Shown here: positions 8,474 to 16,371 of the stretch, one piece after another | How the letters are laid out: each line of letters opens with the position of its first letter | How positions within the stretch are numbered: the stretch's first letter is position 1 | NCBI RefSeq assembly: GCF_016638705.1 | Contig: NZ_CP067341.1 | Coordinates: forward strand, 3,785,501-3,849,500 | Reading direction: 5' to 3' | Source of the DNA: Lysinibacillus agricola | Lineage (GTDB): Bacteria; Bacillota; Bacilli; Bacillales_A; Planococcaceae | Length of the DNA: 64,000 bases | The notes under the pieces: model-generated | What the model saw: only the letters and a program-made list of their open reading frames with translations | Told to the model about the DNA's origin: nothing | Database searches by the model: none | Position numbers and translations under genes: made by a program

Positions 8474-8508
8474 GAGGTGACGTTCTGTTCATACAGAACG
8501 ACTATTTG
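8472..8508 (+). promoter_or_regulatory. SD - hairpin - TTG translation start of the CNNM gene
   Basis: AGGAGGTGA (8472-8480) is followed at once by a perfect 8-bp stem CGTTCTGT (8481-8488), loop TCAT, ACAGAACG (8493-8500). The TTG start lies at 8506. Linear SD-start distance is 25 bases, far too long, but with the hairpin folded it shrinks to five. Confidence 0.6.
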
Positions 8509-9834
8509 GAGACCATACTTAACTTATCGATTTTTACCATTTTATTAGCTTTTACTGGTTTTTTCGTGGCAACAGAATTTGCCATTGTCAAAGTACGTTC
8601 CTCAAGGCTTGACCAATTGATTGCGGAGGGCAATAAAAGAGCCATCTCTGCAAAGCATGTTGTCAGTCATTTAGACGAATACCTATCTGCCTGTCAGCTT
8701 GGAATCACTGTAACAGCACTTGGTATCGGGATGGTCGGTGAAAAAACCTTTGAATTTATGCTACACCCTCTTTTTGCAATGATCGGCATTTCAGATAAAT
8801 ATATGACGATTTTCACAATTGGTAGCGCTTTTGCCATTGCAACATTTTTACACGTTGTTATCGGCGAGTTAGCACCAAAAACTGCTGCGATTCAAAAGGC
8901 TGAAACGATTACACTTCGTTTTGCCAAACCTATTATGTTGTTCTATAAAGTGATGTATCCATTTATCTGGTTCTTGAACGGTTCAGCTCGAGTATTAGTT
9001 GGCCTATTTGGTATGAAGCCTGCTTCTGAGCATGAATTATCACATACAGAGGAAGAATTACGATTACTGCTATCTGAAAGCTTTAAAAGTGGTGAAATCA
9101 ATAAGACAGAGCTGAAGTTTGTGAATAATGTCTTTGAATTTGATGAACGTATCGCTCGTGAAATAATGGTTCCTCGAACAGAAATTGCTGGCATCGAAAA
9201 AAATGAATCTTTTACAAATATCATTCATTTTATAGACGCTGAAAAATATACTCGTTATCCTGTTTATGATGGTGATCGTGATAATATTTTAGGCTTCATC
9301 AACGCGAAGGAATTGTTTACACACGGTTTGCTTGAGCAGCTAACAGACGATTCTTTAGTCCTTGAAGATTTCATTAATCCTGTAATTCGAGTAATTGAAA
9401 CGATTCCAATTCAAAAATTACTTGTGCGTATGCAAAAAGAGCGAATTCATATGGCTATTTTAATGGATGAATACGGCGGGACATCCGGCCTTGTTACAGT
9501 CGAGGATATTTTAGAAGAAATTGTAGGTGAGATTCGCGATGAATTTGACGATGATGAAATTGCAGAAATCCGAAAAGTAAGTGATAATCACTATATTTTA
9601 AATGCAAAAATGCTTATTGAAGATGTTGAAAATCTATTAAATGTAACACTTGATGCAGAGGAAGTTGAAACATTGGGCGGTTGGTTTTTAACAGTGAATA
9701 ATGGCATTAAAGCAACTAAAAATATCGAGTTAGCCTCATATGTTTTTAGCATATATGAGCAGCAAGGCCATCAAATTCATTACATCGAGGTTCGTCCCCT
9801 TCGCAAAACTGTACCCACTGTAATAGAAGCATAA
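8506..9834 (+). CDS. CNNM/HlyC-CorC family ion transporter with CBS pair
   Basis: 442 residues. The order is an N-terminal DUF21/CNNM membrane domain with about four helices (residues 5-140, containing ATEFAIVKVR and ITVTALGIGMVGE), a CBS pair (about 205-330, IMVPRTEI, MDEYGGTSGLVTVEDILEEIVGEI) and a C-terminal CorC_HlyC domain (about 345-430). Relatives such as B. subtilis MpfA (YhdP) export magnesium, so Mg2+ or another divalent ion is likely. The start is a TTG separated from a strong SD by a hairpin; a CTG at 8485 is in frame but only four bases from the SD. It is translated from the merR operon. Confidence 0.9.
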   Translation: METILNLSIFTILLAFTGFFVATEFAIVKVRSSRLDQLIAEGNKRAISAKHVVSHLDEYLSACQLGITVTALGIGMVGEKTFEFMLHPLFAMIGISDKYMTIFTIGSAFAIATFLHVVIGELAPKTAAIQKAETITLRFAKPIMLFYKVMYPFIWFLNGSARVLVGLFGMKPASEHELSHTEEELRLLLSESFKSGEINKTELKFVNNVFEFDERIAREIMVPRTEIAGIEKNESFTNIIHFIDAEKYTRYPVYDGDRDNILGFINAKELFTHGLLEQLTDDSLVLEDFINPVIRVIETIPIQKLLVRMQKERIHMAILMDEYGGTSGLVTVEDILEEIVGEIRDEFDDDEIAEIRKVSDNHYILNAKMLIEDVENLLNVTLDAEEVETLGGWFLTVNNGIKATKNIELASYVFSIYEQQGHQIHYIEVRPLRKTVPTVIEA

Positions 9835-9924
9835 TACGATTTTCTTGATAGTTTATAACAACTTTAGCTTTACAATTATCATTCAAATAGGGCTATTTTA
9901 GTTTTTCCAAATACTTTTGCCTTA

Positions 9925-9968
9925 TTCCATTAATAGGCATATCCATATATAATGAATATATGGATATG
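9925..9968 (+). promoter_or_regulatory. Promoter covered by a 13-bp perfect palindrome
   Basis: TTCCAT (9925-9930), 17-base spacer, TATAAT (9948-9953). CATATCCATATAT (9938-9950), a five-base gap and ATATATGGATATG (9956-9968) form a perfect inverted repeat over the -10 box: an operator candidate for the gene at 9994. Confidence 0.6.
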
Positions 9969-9993
9969 ATTCTATTTTCAGGGGGCATCACAA

Positions 9994-10398
9994 ATGAAAT
10001 TGTTTAAACTTTATCATTCGGACGGTATTCACATCATTACCGACGTCAAAAAACACAAAACTAACATTGAATTAAAAACGATTACAGGTGAAGTATTATA
10101 TATTATCGTTGTAACTGATGAAAACTATACAGTGTACGATGATCGCTTTGCTGGAGCTTCAAAGCAATTAAATTCTGTAGAGGCATTTGATATTGACGGA
10201 AATTTCCGTAGTCTAGATTTTGATAATATGCGTTCACTCTTCAAAGAGGCATTTACGAAGCTACTACAAGAGATCGCAGAATGTGTCAATGATAAAGATG
10301 AGCTAGTAGATATTGATACACTACGTCATAAAGTAAGCGCTCAAATTAAAGGAATCCATTTCCGCGTTATTTCTGATACGAAAAAATACGAACTTTAA
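9994..10398 (+). CDS. Uncharacterised 134-residue protein
   Basis: Soluble, no signal peptide or membrane segment. The N-terminal half is strand-rich (KLFKLYHSDGIHIITDV, VLYIIVVTDENYTVYDD); the C-terminal half is helical and acidic (MRSLFKEAFTKLLQEIAECV). AGGGGGC lies before the ATG. It stands alone between its own promoter-palindrome and a terminator. I recognise no family. The operator-like palindrome suggests tight control, perhaps by the HTH protein encoded next, but that is only proximity. Confidence 0.8.
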   Translation: MKLFKLYHSDGIHIITDVKKHKTNIELKTITGEVLYIIVVTDENYTVYDDRFAGASKQLNSVEAFDIDGNFRSLDFDNMRSLFKEAFTKLLQEIAECVNDKDELVDIDTLRHKVSAQIKGIHFRVISDTKKYEL

Positions 10399-10404
10399 AT
10401 ATCT

Positions 10405-10449
10405 AACAGACTGTCCAATGAATAGATTTCTGGGCAGTCTGTTTTTTTT
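10405..10449 (+). terminator. Terminator after the 134-residue protein gene
   Basis: AACAGACTG-CC (10405-10416) pairs with GG-CAGTCTGTT (10432-10443), followed by eight T. Confidence 0.9.
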
Positions 10450-10566
10450 CGTTGCAATTATTAATTGCATACCTACGTTTTAACGACAAATACTTGTGAA
10501 ACAGAAACGCCACTTACTACTTTCATGTATAATTGTATGTAACTATCTGAAAGAAAGGGTGTTTGG

Positions 10567-11016
10567 ATGAACCGTGAACAATTAATCACACTTATTTCAG
10601 AAAAACTGAAATTAATCCGTACTGAAAAAGATTTAACACAGGATCAGATGAGTGATTTACTAGGAATCTCTAAAAAAACACTTGTTCAAATTGAAAAAGG
10701 ACGCATTCAAACTGGCTGGACCACAACGGTTGCGGTTTGCGCATTATGCCGAGAAAGCTCAATTTTACAGCATGAGCTCGGTGGTGACCCACTTGAGGTT
10801 GTCGACTTAATCGCTAATAATGGAACGTTACATCCTAGGGAAAAAACGATGGGCGGATACATATGGTGGAAATGCCTTAGCGAGTACAATGGTTATCGCC
10901 TACAACAAAACGTCATTAGTCAACATTTTCGAATTTTAGATAAAGACAACTATCGACTACTATCAACATTTGACGAGTCAATAGCCAAGCAAGCATGGGA
11001 AGAGCTTAATGAATAA
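10567..11016 (+). CDS. XRE-type helix-turn-helix regulator
   Basis: 149 residues. Residues 8-62 form a lambda-repressor-like HTH (KLKLIRTEKDLTQDQMSDLL, GISKKTLVQIEKGR). The C-terminal part (about 75-149) contains YIWWKCLSEYNGYRLQQNVIS, an aromatic-rich domain seen in a family of Bacillales XRE-like proteins of unknown ligand. AAAGGGTG precedes the ATG. It follows a palindrome-controlled gene, so local control is possible. Regulated genes cannot be read from the sequence. Confidence 0.85.
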   Translation: MNREQLITLISEKLKLIRTEKDLTQDQMSDLLGISKKTLVQIEKGRIQTGWTTTVAVCALCRESSILQHELGGDPLEVVDLIANNGTLHPREKTMGGYIWWKCLSEYNGYRLQQNVISQHFRILDKDNYRLLSTFDESIAKQAWEELNE

Positions 11017-11028
11017 TTAAATATTATC

Positions 11029-11079
11029 TCGCGCTTTATAGTAGAATTATTATATCCAAAATCTTCTACTTTCAGCGCG
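11029..11079 (+). terminator. Inverted repeat after the HTH gene
   Basis: TCGCGCT...AGTAGAA pairs with TTCTACT...AGCGCGA across a 22-base loop. There is no clear T run, so termination activity is uncertain. Confidence 0.4.
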
Positions 11080-11135
11080 ATTAATACTACAGTCCGTACC
11101 TCCTATAATGCAAAAAATATCAGGCGTGTTAATCA

Positions 11136-11598
11136 GGCTCATCACCATAACATGTGGTTTTCTGTTCCGACTGGGCGCTTTGTTGCTGTCGCTTCGCTTT
11201 CGCACAGATAAAACATTGTTGCTGTCGCTTCGCTTTCGCACAGGTAAAATATTGTTGCTGTCGCTTCGCTTTCGCACAGGTAAAACATTGTTGCTGTCGC
11301 TTCGCTTTCGCACAGGTAAAATATTGTTGCTGTCGCTTCGCTTTCGCACAGATAAAACATTGTTGCTGTCGCTTCGCTTTCGCACAGATAAAACATTGTT
11401 GCTGTCGCTTCGCTTTCGCACAGTTAAAATATTGTTGCTGTCGCTTCGCTTTCGCACAGATAAAACATTGTTGCTGTCGCTTCGCTTTCGCACAGAGCAA
11501 AGCTTCCTGGGGGCGTCCGATGAGCCACTTGTGCCAATACGAGGTTGGTCACGAAGGCGTTATCACAGGACGTGATGCTTTTAGACAGACGAGACCCT
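11136..11598 (+). repeat. Repeat family A, copy with the longest tandem array
   Basis: Left end GGCTCATCACCATAAC, then TTCCGACTGGGCGC, then the 36-bp array (11182-11495), then GCAAAGCTTCCTGGGGGCGT and CCGATGAGCC. The usual right end (CCAATCAAC...GGTGATGAGCC) is missing; instead an inverted family D copy follows. Confidence 0.85.
11182..11495 (+). repeat. 36-bp tandem repeat array, 8 full units plus 26 bases
   Basis: Unit: GTTGCTGTCGCTTCGCTTTC, then GCACAG, then (A/G/T)TAAAA(C/T)ATT. Units start at 11182, 11218, 11254, 11290, 11326, 11362, 11398, 11434, and a partial at 11470. They differ only at two positions near the 3' end. Because 36 is a multiple of three and the unit lacks stops, long open frames appear on both strands; these are not genes. 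Confidence 0.95.
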
Positions 11599-11727
11599 GC
11601 ACGGAGCGAATGTTTTCTGTGCGACAGCGATACTGTTTTATCTGCACGAAAACGAATGTCAGCGGCAACGCAGCGGCTCGACGCTCTCCCGCAGGAAAGC
11701 GAGTAGTCCGTAGCGGAAATCAGAGCC
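11599..11727 (-). repeat. Repeat family D, copy 2 (inverted)
   Basis: Read on the minus strand it begins CTGATTTCCGCTACGG and ends ACATTCGCTCCGTGC like the copy at 2208-2358, with the core TCGCTGTCGCACAG in between. It sits back to back with the family A copy. Confidence 0.75.
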
Positions 11728-11885
11728 TTCTAATTAATTAAAATGGATAAAAATGGTTAATTTTTACACCTGGTAGCAAATAATTCTCTCCCCTCGCTAT
11801 CCAAAACTATAGACAAATGAATAAGGAAATGGATTCACCTCGTCATATGATAAAGTGTAACTAGAAACTAGTGGGATGGAGTGAT

Positions 11886-11916
11886 AACTTTACAATCAAT
11901 CTTTTGGTGTAAAGTT
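11886..11916. repeat. Inverted repeat upstream of the phosphatase gene
   Basis: AACTTTACA (11886-11894) and TGTAAAGTT (11908-11916) form a perfect 9-bp dyad with a 13-base gap, 75 bases before the start of the phosphatase gene. It may be an operator. Confidence 0.4.
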
Positions 11917-11990
11917 AGATCAGTCGAATTTTATAGAACTATTCTCTATACTTAAAATAACTGCTCTAATACTGGAAAGGATGCTATTGG

Positions 11991-12743
11991 ATGGATCGAA
12001 TACTAGCAATTAGTGATATACATGGGGAATTAGAACTTTTTGAAGGATTATTATTAAAAGCTAATTATGATACTATGCAAGATCAGCTATTTTTACTTGG
12101 CGATTATATTGATCGAGGGCATGCATCTTGTGGTGTTTTAAACTTGGTCGGAGAATTGCAAGCAAAAGGGGCACGTGTTCTACTAGGAAATCATGAAGCG
12201 ATTATGCTAAAAGCCTGTCGCTCTGGCCATCCTAAGCCTTGGAATCATTGGGTGGGACTTTGCGGTGGTGATGCAACACTTGCAAGCTATGGCTATCAAT
12301 TAGACGATTTTAATGAAGCCATTGAAAACGATACATTACCTAGCTTTATTCAGACCTTACCAAAGCTCGAAGAACATTTACAACTTATCGAAACATTTGA
12401 TACTTACATCGAATTAGAGGATGCCATTTTTGTACATGGCGGGGTCGTTCCTGGAGTAGCTATGGCAGAGACAGATCCTATGCAATTTTTATGGATTCGC
12501 GAAGAATTTCATGCAGGTTATCAAGGAGAGAAAACTGTAATCTTTGGACATACACCTACCTACAGGCTTCACCAAAATCCAACAGATTACAATGTCTATT
12601 TTGGTGAAAATAATATAATTGGTATTGATGGTGGAGCTGTTTTTGGAGGTCAATTACACGCATTAGAATGGCCAAGTCGTCAAATAATCTCGGTGGAAAA
12701 GGAAAAGCCAACAAGTGTAGATGAACTGCCCCCCAATTGTTAG
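11991..12743 (+). CDS. Serine/threonine-type metallophosphatase
   Basis: 250 residues with the full metallophosphoesterase series: SDIHGE (Asp9, His11), GDYIDRG (about 42-48), GNHEA (about 67), HGGV (about 150) and FGHTP (about 185). This arrangement is that of PPP-family protein phosphatases and Ap4A hydrolases, with two metal ions in the active site. Substrate unknown; tyrosine or serine phosphoproteins and dinucleotides are both possible. The last residues (DELPPNC) and stop codon are encoded by a 51-bp IS-end-like insertion, so the native C-terminus was probably different. Confidence 0.88.
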   Translation: MDRILAISDIHGELELFEGLLLKANYDTMQDQLFLLGDYIDRGHASCGVLNLVGELQAKGARVLLGNHEAIMLKACRSGHPKPWNHWVGLCGGDATLASYGYQLDDFNEAIENDTLPSFIQTLPKLEEHLQLIETFDTYIELEDAIFVHGGVVPGVAMAETDPMQFLWIREEFHAGYQGEKTVIFGHTPTYRLHQNPTDYNVYFGENNIIGIDGGAVFGGQLHALEWPSRQIISVEKEKPTSVDELPPNC

Positions 12744-12791
12744 ACACTAACTAACAATTGGAGGCGCGTTCAGAATAACCTGTTGGCTTTT
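12713..12791 (+). terminator. Terminator stem split by an insertion
   Basis: AAAAGCCAACA (12713-12723) can pair with TGTTGGCTTTTT (12780-12791). The loop now holds a second, inner palindrome (12722-12772). Without that insert the distance would be normal for a terminator. Confidence 0.5.
12722..12772. mobile_element. 51-bp IS3-like paired-end remnant
   Basis: Starts TGAACTGCCCCCCAATTGTTAG and ends with the imperfect complement, finishing GCGTTCA (17 of 21 positions pair). The TG...CA borders and the AATTGTTAG core resemble terminal repeats of IS3-family elements as I remember them. No transposase lies between. No clear target duplication. Confidence 0.5.
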
Positions 12792-12808
12792 TGTGCTGAA
12801 TGAAAGCA

Positions 12809-13759
12809 TTAATATAATTTAAAAATAACGCCTACTAAAGAGTACACAATGACTGTTGAAAATAAAATTGTCATATGGATAAGTGAGAAAACAAACATTT
12901 TTGTCGCCCACTTTGTTTGATCTTTATTACTATGATAACCGTAAATACTCATAACAAGCCATGCAATACTTAGCAATAGCGCAACAAGCATAATGCCAAC
13001 ACTTAAAGTGCCAAATAAGAAGCTTGATAATATCAATAAGATTAAATAAAAGTTCGTTTGATAATAAGTACGGCGCATCCCTTTTACAACTGGAAGCATT
13101 GGAACTTTGGCCGCTTCATAATCGGCATGCTTACGGATGGCAATGGCATAAAAATGAGGCATTTGCCAAATGACTAAAACAAAAAATAGCCCAAGTATCG
13201 CAGGGTGTGTAATATCAGAAGAAACCGCAGCCCAACCAATTAAAGGTGGTATTGCTCCTCCTATACTACCGATTTCTGTATTATAAATTGTGCGTCGTTT
13301 TGTCCACATTGTATAGGGTACTACATATAAAAATAATCCTAGGAAGCCAAATGCCGCAGCTAATGGTGAAGCAAGCGCCAGCACAGCTACTCCGATAACG
13401 AGCATGGCAAAAGCTAAAGTCAACGTGAATTTCGCTGACATTTCACCAGTTACGGTTGGTCGACTTTGCGTACGAGGCATAAGAGCGTCAATGTCTCGAT
13501 CATACACATTATTAAATGCCCCAGCAGCACCGATAACAAGTGCAGAACCAATCGTTGCAAAAATGATTTCAGGTATATTCTCTACAAAGGACATTTTATT
13601 TTTGTACATCCCTAAAGTTAAACCAGCCCACATAGGAATTAAATTTGATTTAATAATTCCTGTTTTTATAGTCTGCGCTAAAATAGTAGAGCGTGAGGAC
13701 TTTCCTAATGATTTTTCGGAAGATTGAGGATTATGCTCCGTTTTTAGATTTTGTTCCAT
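12809..13759 (-). CDS. ctaB: Protoheme IX farnesyltransferase
   Basis: A UbiA-family membrane enzyme that adds a farnesyl group to heme B, giving heme O for cytochrome oxidases. 316 residues and about eight to nine membrane helices. The first aspartate-rich motif is NNVYDRDIDALMPRT (Asp87, Asp91) and the second loop has YAIAIRKHADYEAAKVPMLP. Start at the ATG at 13759. No oxidase genes are adjacent; B. subtilis has two such enzymes (ctaB, ctaO), so the paralogue is uncertain. Confidence 0.95.
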   Translation of the reverse strand: MEQNLKTEHNPQSSEKSLGKSSRSTILAQTIKTGIIKSNLIPMWAGLTLGMYKNKMSFVENIPEIIFATIGSALVIGAAGAFNNVYDRDIDALMPRTQSRPTVTGEMSAKFTLTLAFAMLVIGVAVLALASPLAAAFGFLGLFLYVVPYTMWTKRRTIYNTEIGSIGGAIPPLIGWAAVSSDITHPAILGLFFVLVIWQMPHFYAIAIRKHADYEAAKVPMLPVVKGMRRTYYQTNFYLILLILSSFLFGTLSVGIMLVALLLSIAWLVMSIYGYHSNKDQTKWATKMFVFSLIHMTILFSTVIVYSLVGVIFKLY

Positions 13760-13827
13760 TCATCTTAATTCCTTTTCTCTCTAAATTTCTACACGCTTTA
13801 CTCGATAGAAAGCGACAAAATTTGCAA

Positions 13828-13917
13828 TCAATTATGCCTCGGCATAATTCCGTGACATCCGCCGGAGGCTTTAACTTCTTTCAGCGGGTGTTTGGACACC
13901 TGCTGAAAGAAGTTAAA
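13828..13917 (+). repeat. Repeat family B, copy 2
   Basis: Hairpin AATTATGCC-TC-GGCATAATT, then CCGTGACATCCGCCGGAGGC, then a second very strong hairpin: TTTAACTTCTTTCAGC (13870-13885) pairs perfectly with 13902-13917. It lies upstream of ctaB. Confidence 0.85.
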
Positions 13918-14266
13918 CATATCAAATTATAATTTTACCTCTTTTAGATAGAGTCTGTCTCCATGTTCACATAAAGTACATGATTTTCCTTATGTCTTTG
14001 TTTTCTGCTGAATAAACATCAATTACTTGCCGTTGTCGCTTTCACGTTTGGACACCTTGGAGTTAACAATCGCATTCATCTCCCCAACTAGTCTTCTACC
14101 GAAGGAAAATAAAGATACACGTTCATACACAACATCTTCTATAATACCACCGACTGACGTGAATTTGAACCTAATTGGCTTGATTCTTTGCATATTACTA
14201 TTCAAGTAAAACAATCTACTCTATACTAATATGTATGTGTTAAGTAAATGAAGGAGTGTCTATTAC
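13918..14266. other. Intergenic region before proC
   Basis: 350 AT-rich bases. Open frames of 60-63 codons exist on both strands (14027-14209 and 14023-14214), but neither has a ribosome site. I see no family and treat them as chance. The proC promoter should lie here. Confidence 0.4.
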
Positions 14267-15067
14267 GTGAAATACGGATTTATCGGCCTTGGAAATATGA
14301 CTACAGCCATTATTAAAGGAATGTGCAAGAGTGGAGATTTCGATCCCACTTTTATTTATGGCTATAATCGTACCAAAGCAAAAACAACAAAATTAGCAAC
14401 CTCTTACGGTATTCAAGCCGCAAGCTCTATTGAAGACATTATGTCAAATTGTGACGTCATTATCCTTGGTGTCAAACCCCAAATGCTACCAGATGTTTTA
14501 CCAGAAGTGAAAAAGCATTTACAAGACAATCATGTTATTGTTTCCATTGCTGCAGGAAAAAATATTACATACTTCCAAGGTAATCTATCTGAAGTTACCC
14601 CTATTATTCGTGTAATGCCAAATATTAATGCTCTTATTGGTGCCTCCACAAGCTGCTATTCAGTAAGTGAACAAGTATCAGATGTACAGCTTCAGCATGT
14701 CATTTCACTTTTTGAAACAGTTGGCACAATTATCGAGGTGCCTGAACACTTATTTTCCATTTTCACAACAATTGGTGGTGCTTCACCCGCATTTACCTAT
14801 ATGTATATTGACGCTTTAGCACGTGCTGCTGTACGTGAAGGGATGCCAAAAAGCATGGCACTTGATATTGCAGCAAATGCAGTACTCGGCAGTGCAAAAA
14901 TGATTTTACAATCGCAAGAACATCCATGGTCACTTGTAGATCAAGTATGCTCGCCTGGCGGGACAACAATTCAAGGTGTATCCTCATTACAAAGCAACCA
15001 TTTTGAAACAACGATTCACGATGCAGTAGCTGCCGTGACTAGCAAAGATCGAAACTTATCAAAATAA
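14267..15067 (+). CDS. proC: Pyrroline-5-carboxylate reductase
   Basis: Last step of proline synthesis: NAD(P)H-dependent reduction of pyrroline-5-carboxylate. 266 residues. The N-terminal Rossmann motif GFIGLGNMTTAI and the C-terminal family signature (VCSPGGTTIQGV, GGASPAFTYMYIDA) are complete. The GTG start follows AAGGAG by nine bases. Single gene with its own terminator. Other proline genes are not in the window. Confidence 0.96.
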   Translation: MKYGFIGLGNMTTAIIKGMCKSGDFDPTFIYGYNRTKAKTTKLATSYGIQAASSIEDIMSNCDVIILGVKPQMLPDVLPEVKKHLQDNHVIVSIAAGKNITYFQGNLSEVTPIIRVMPNINALIGASTSCYSVSEQVSDVQLQHVISLFETVGTIIEVPEHLFSIFTTIGGASPAFTYMYIDALARAAVREGMPKSMALDIAANAVLGSAKMILQSQEHPWSLVDQVCSPGGTTIQGVSSLQSNHFETTIHDAVAAVTSKDRNLSK

Positions 15068-15097
15068 TTATTGATTGATACACTAAAAAATAAAACG

Positions 15098-15130
15098 AAA
15101 CCGAGACATCCTTAAATGTCTCGGTTTTTC
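15098..15130 (+). terminator. Terminator of proC
   Basis: AAACCGAGACAT (15098-15109) pairs with ATGTCTCGGTTT (15116-15127), then T-rich. Confidence 0.9.
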
Positions 15131-15186
15131 TTTTGTTGAAAAACTAATTATATCAATGGAATTAAGGGTAATTTTAAATAAAGTAT

Positions 15187-15437
15187 AGCTCTTCGGCAAA
15201 GCGAGGGGTTGATTTCCGTTCCGACTGAGCGCTTTGTTGTTGCTGTCGCTTCGCTTTCGCACAGATAAAACATTGTTGCTGTCGCTTCGCTTTCGCACAG
15301 ATAAAACATTGTTGCTGTCGCTTCGCTTTCGCACAGATAAAGCATTTGCCGCTGACGCTTCGCTTTCGCGCAGAGCAGAGCTTCCTGGGGGCGTCCGATG
15401 AGCCGCAAGGAGTCGCTCAGTCTCCACTCCAATCAAC
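15187..15437 (+). repeat. Repeat family A, copy 2
   Basis: Left end variant CTCTTCGGCAAAGCGAGGGG, then TTGATTTCCGTTCCGACTG, an array of three 36-bp units (15239-15346) plus a degenerate fourth, GCTTCCTGGGGGCGTCCGAT, and right inner end CAGTCTCCACTCCAATCAAC. The outer right end is absent. A further AACGGAAATCAAC at 15592 is an inverted left-end motif. Confidence 0.85.
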
Positions 15438-15636
15438 CACTGCACAAAACATGTACTTACTGTCATGTAACTTTAATTTATAGTGATAAAAACGAAACTT
15501 TAACATCACTGTTTTGCCTGCATAAAAGCGAAGCGTCAACAACATAAACGTAGGAACGGCTCAACATAACCCCTTAGGAGAATAGCCTTGAACGGAAATC
15601 AACTCATTTTAAGGATTTCCTTGACTATTTTATTTG

Positions 15637-16290
15637 TCATTGAATATTATCTTGTAATTCCTGTGCTAAAAATGCAGTTAAATCACGTAAATTTTCTGGT
15701 GTAACACCGTGACCATCTGGATACTGTTTAAATGTCACAGTAGCACCAAATTGCTCAAACATTTCTTTACTTTCAGCACCCCATTGCGAAGGGATAACAT
15801 AATCATATTCACCATGAGAAATAAATGCATGCAAATGATTGACTGAGCGAATTGCATATTCCTCTGTCACGAATTTTGGTGTGTAGCCGCTTAATGCCAC
15901 TATTCCTGTAATTAAATTCCCCATTGCAAAGGCAAGTGATTGTGCCAAAACAGCCCCTTGGCTAAATCCAAGCACGTACACTTTATGTGGATCAATTTGA
16001 TATTCGTCAATTGCCTCTAGCACAAATCGTTGTAATGCAACTAACACTTTGTCAAAAATTTCACGGTCTGGTTTACCGACCTCTTGGATGGTGAAAAAAG
16101 CATAACCAGGCTTTTGTGTAATGGGTCCACGTAAGCTAAACACATGGCATTGCTCTTTAAAATCCTGCACTAATTGTGGTAAATCCTCTTCATTACTACC
16201 CATTCCATGCAATAAAAAGATCGCTGGATATTTTTTATTTGGATCCATATTCGTTGGTTGTGTATGTTTAAATGTAAATGGTGTATTCAT
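15637..16290 (-). CDS. Alpha/beta hydrolase (phospholipase/carboxylesterase family)
   Basis: 217 residues, PF02230-like. Nucleophile Ser110 in GFSQG, oxyanion region LLHGMGSNEED, acidic residue near 170 (GEYDYVIP) and catalytic His near 197 (DGHGVT). No signal peptide, so cytoplasmic. The family hydrolyses short-chain carboxylic esters; Bacillus relatives include quinone- or thiol-stress hydrolases. The substrate here cannot be read. It is flanked on both sides by family A repeats. Confidence 0.9.
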   Translation of the reverse strand: MNTPFTFKHTQPTNMDPNKKYPAIFLLHGMGSNEEDLPQLVQDFKEQCHVFSLRGPITQKPGYAFFTIQEVGKPDREIFDKVLVALQRFVLEAIDEYQIDPHKVYVLGFSQGAVLAQSLAFAMGNLITGIVALSGYTPKFVTEEYAIRSVNHLHAFISHGEYDYVIPSQWGAESKEMFEQFGATVTFKQYPDGHGVTPENLRDLTAFLAQELQDNIQ

Positions 16291-16371
16291 CGATAAAATT
16301 CCTTTCAGGTGAGCTTAGTATCACCTTATTATACTGCATAACATATTAGCTATCATTTTTAATAAACTATA

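Noticed and set aside
11182..11495. CRISPR array (36-base direct repeats)
   Set aside because: The units abut with no spacers and no cas genes are present; it is a tandem repeat.
11050..11741. Long overlapping open frames on both strands (repeating KRSDSNN, AKAKRQQQ, LLLSLRFRT, CCCRFAFAQ)
   Set aside because: They arise from a 36-base tandem repeat without stops in most frames. They lack ribosome sites and occur in several frames at once, and the same frames recur at 15.2, 16.4 and 35.1 kb.
14023..14214. Overlapping 60-63-residue frames on both strands before proC
   Set aside because: Neither has an SD; the minus frame uses a TTG or an internal ATG without support. Cannot be distinguished from chance.
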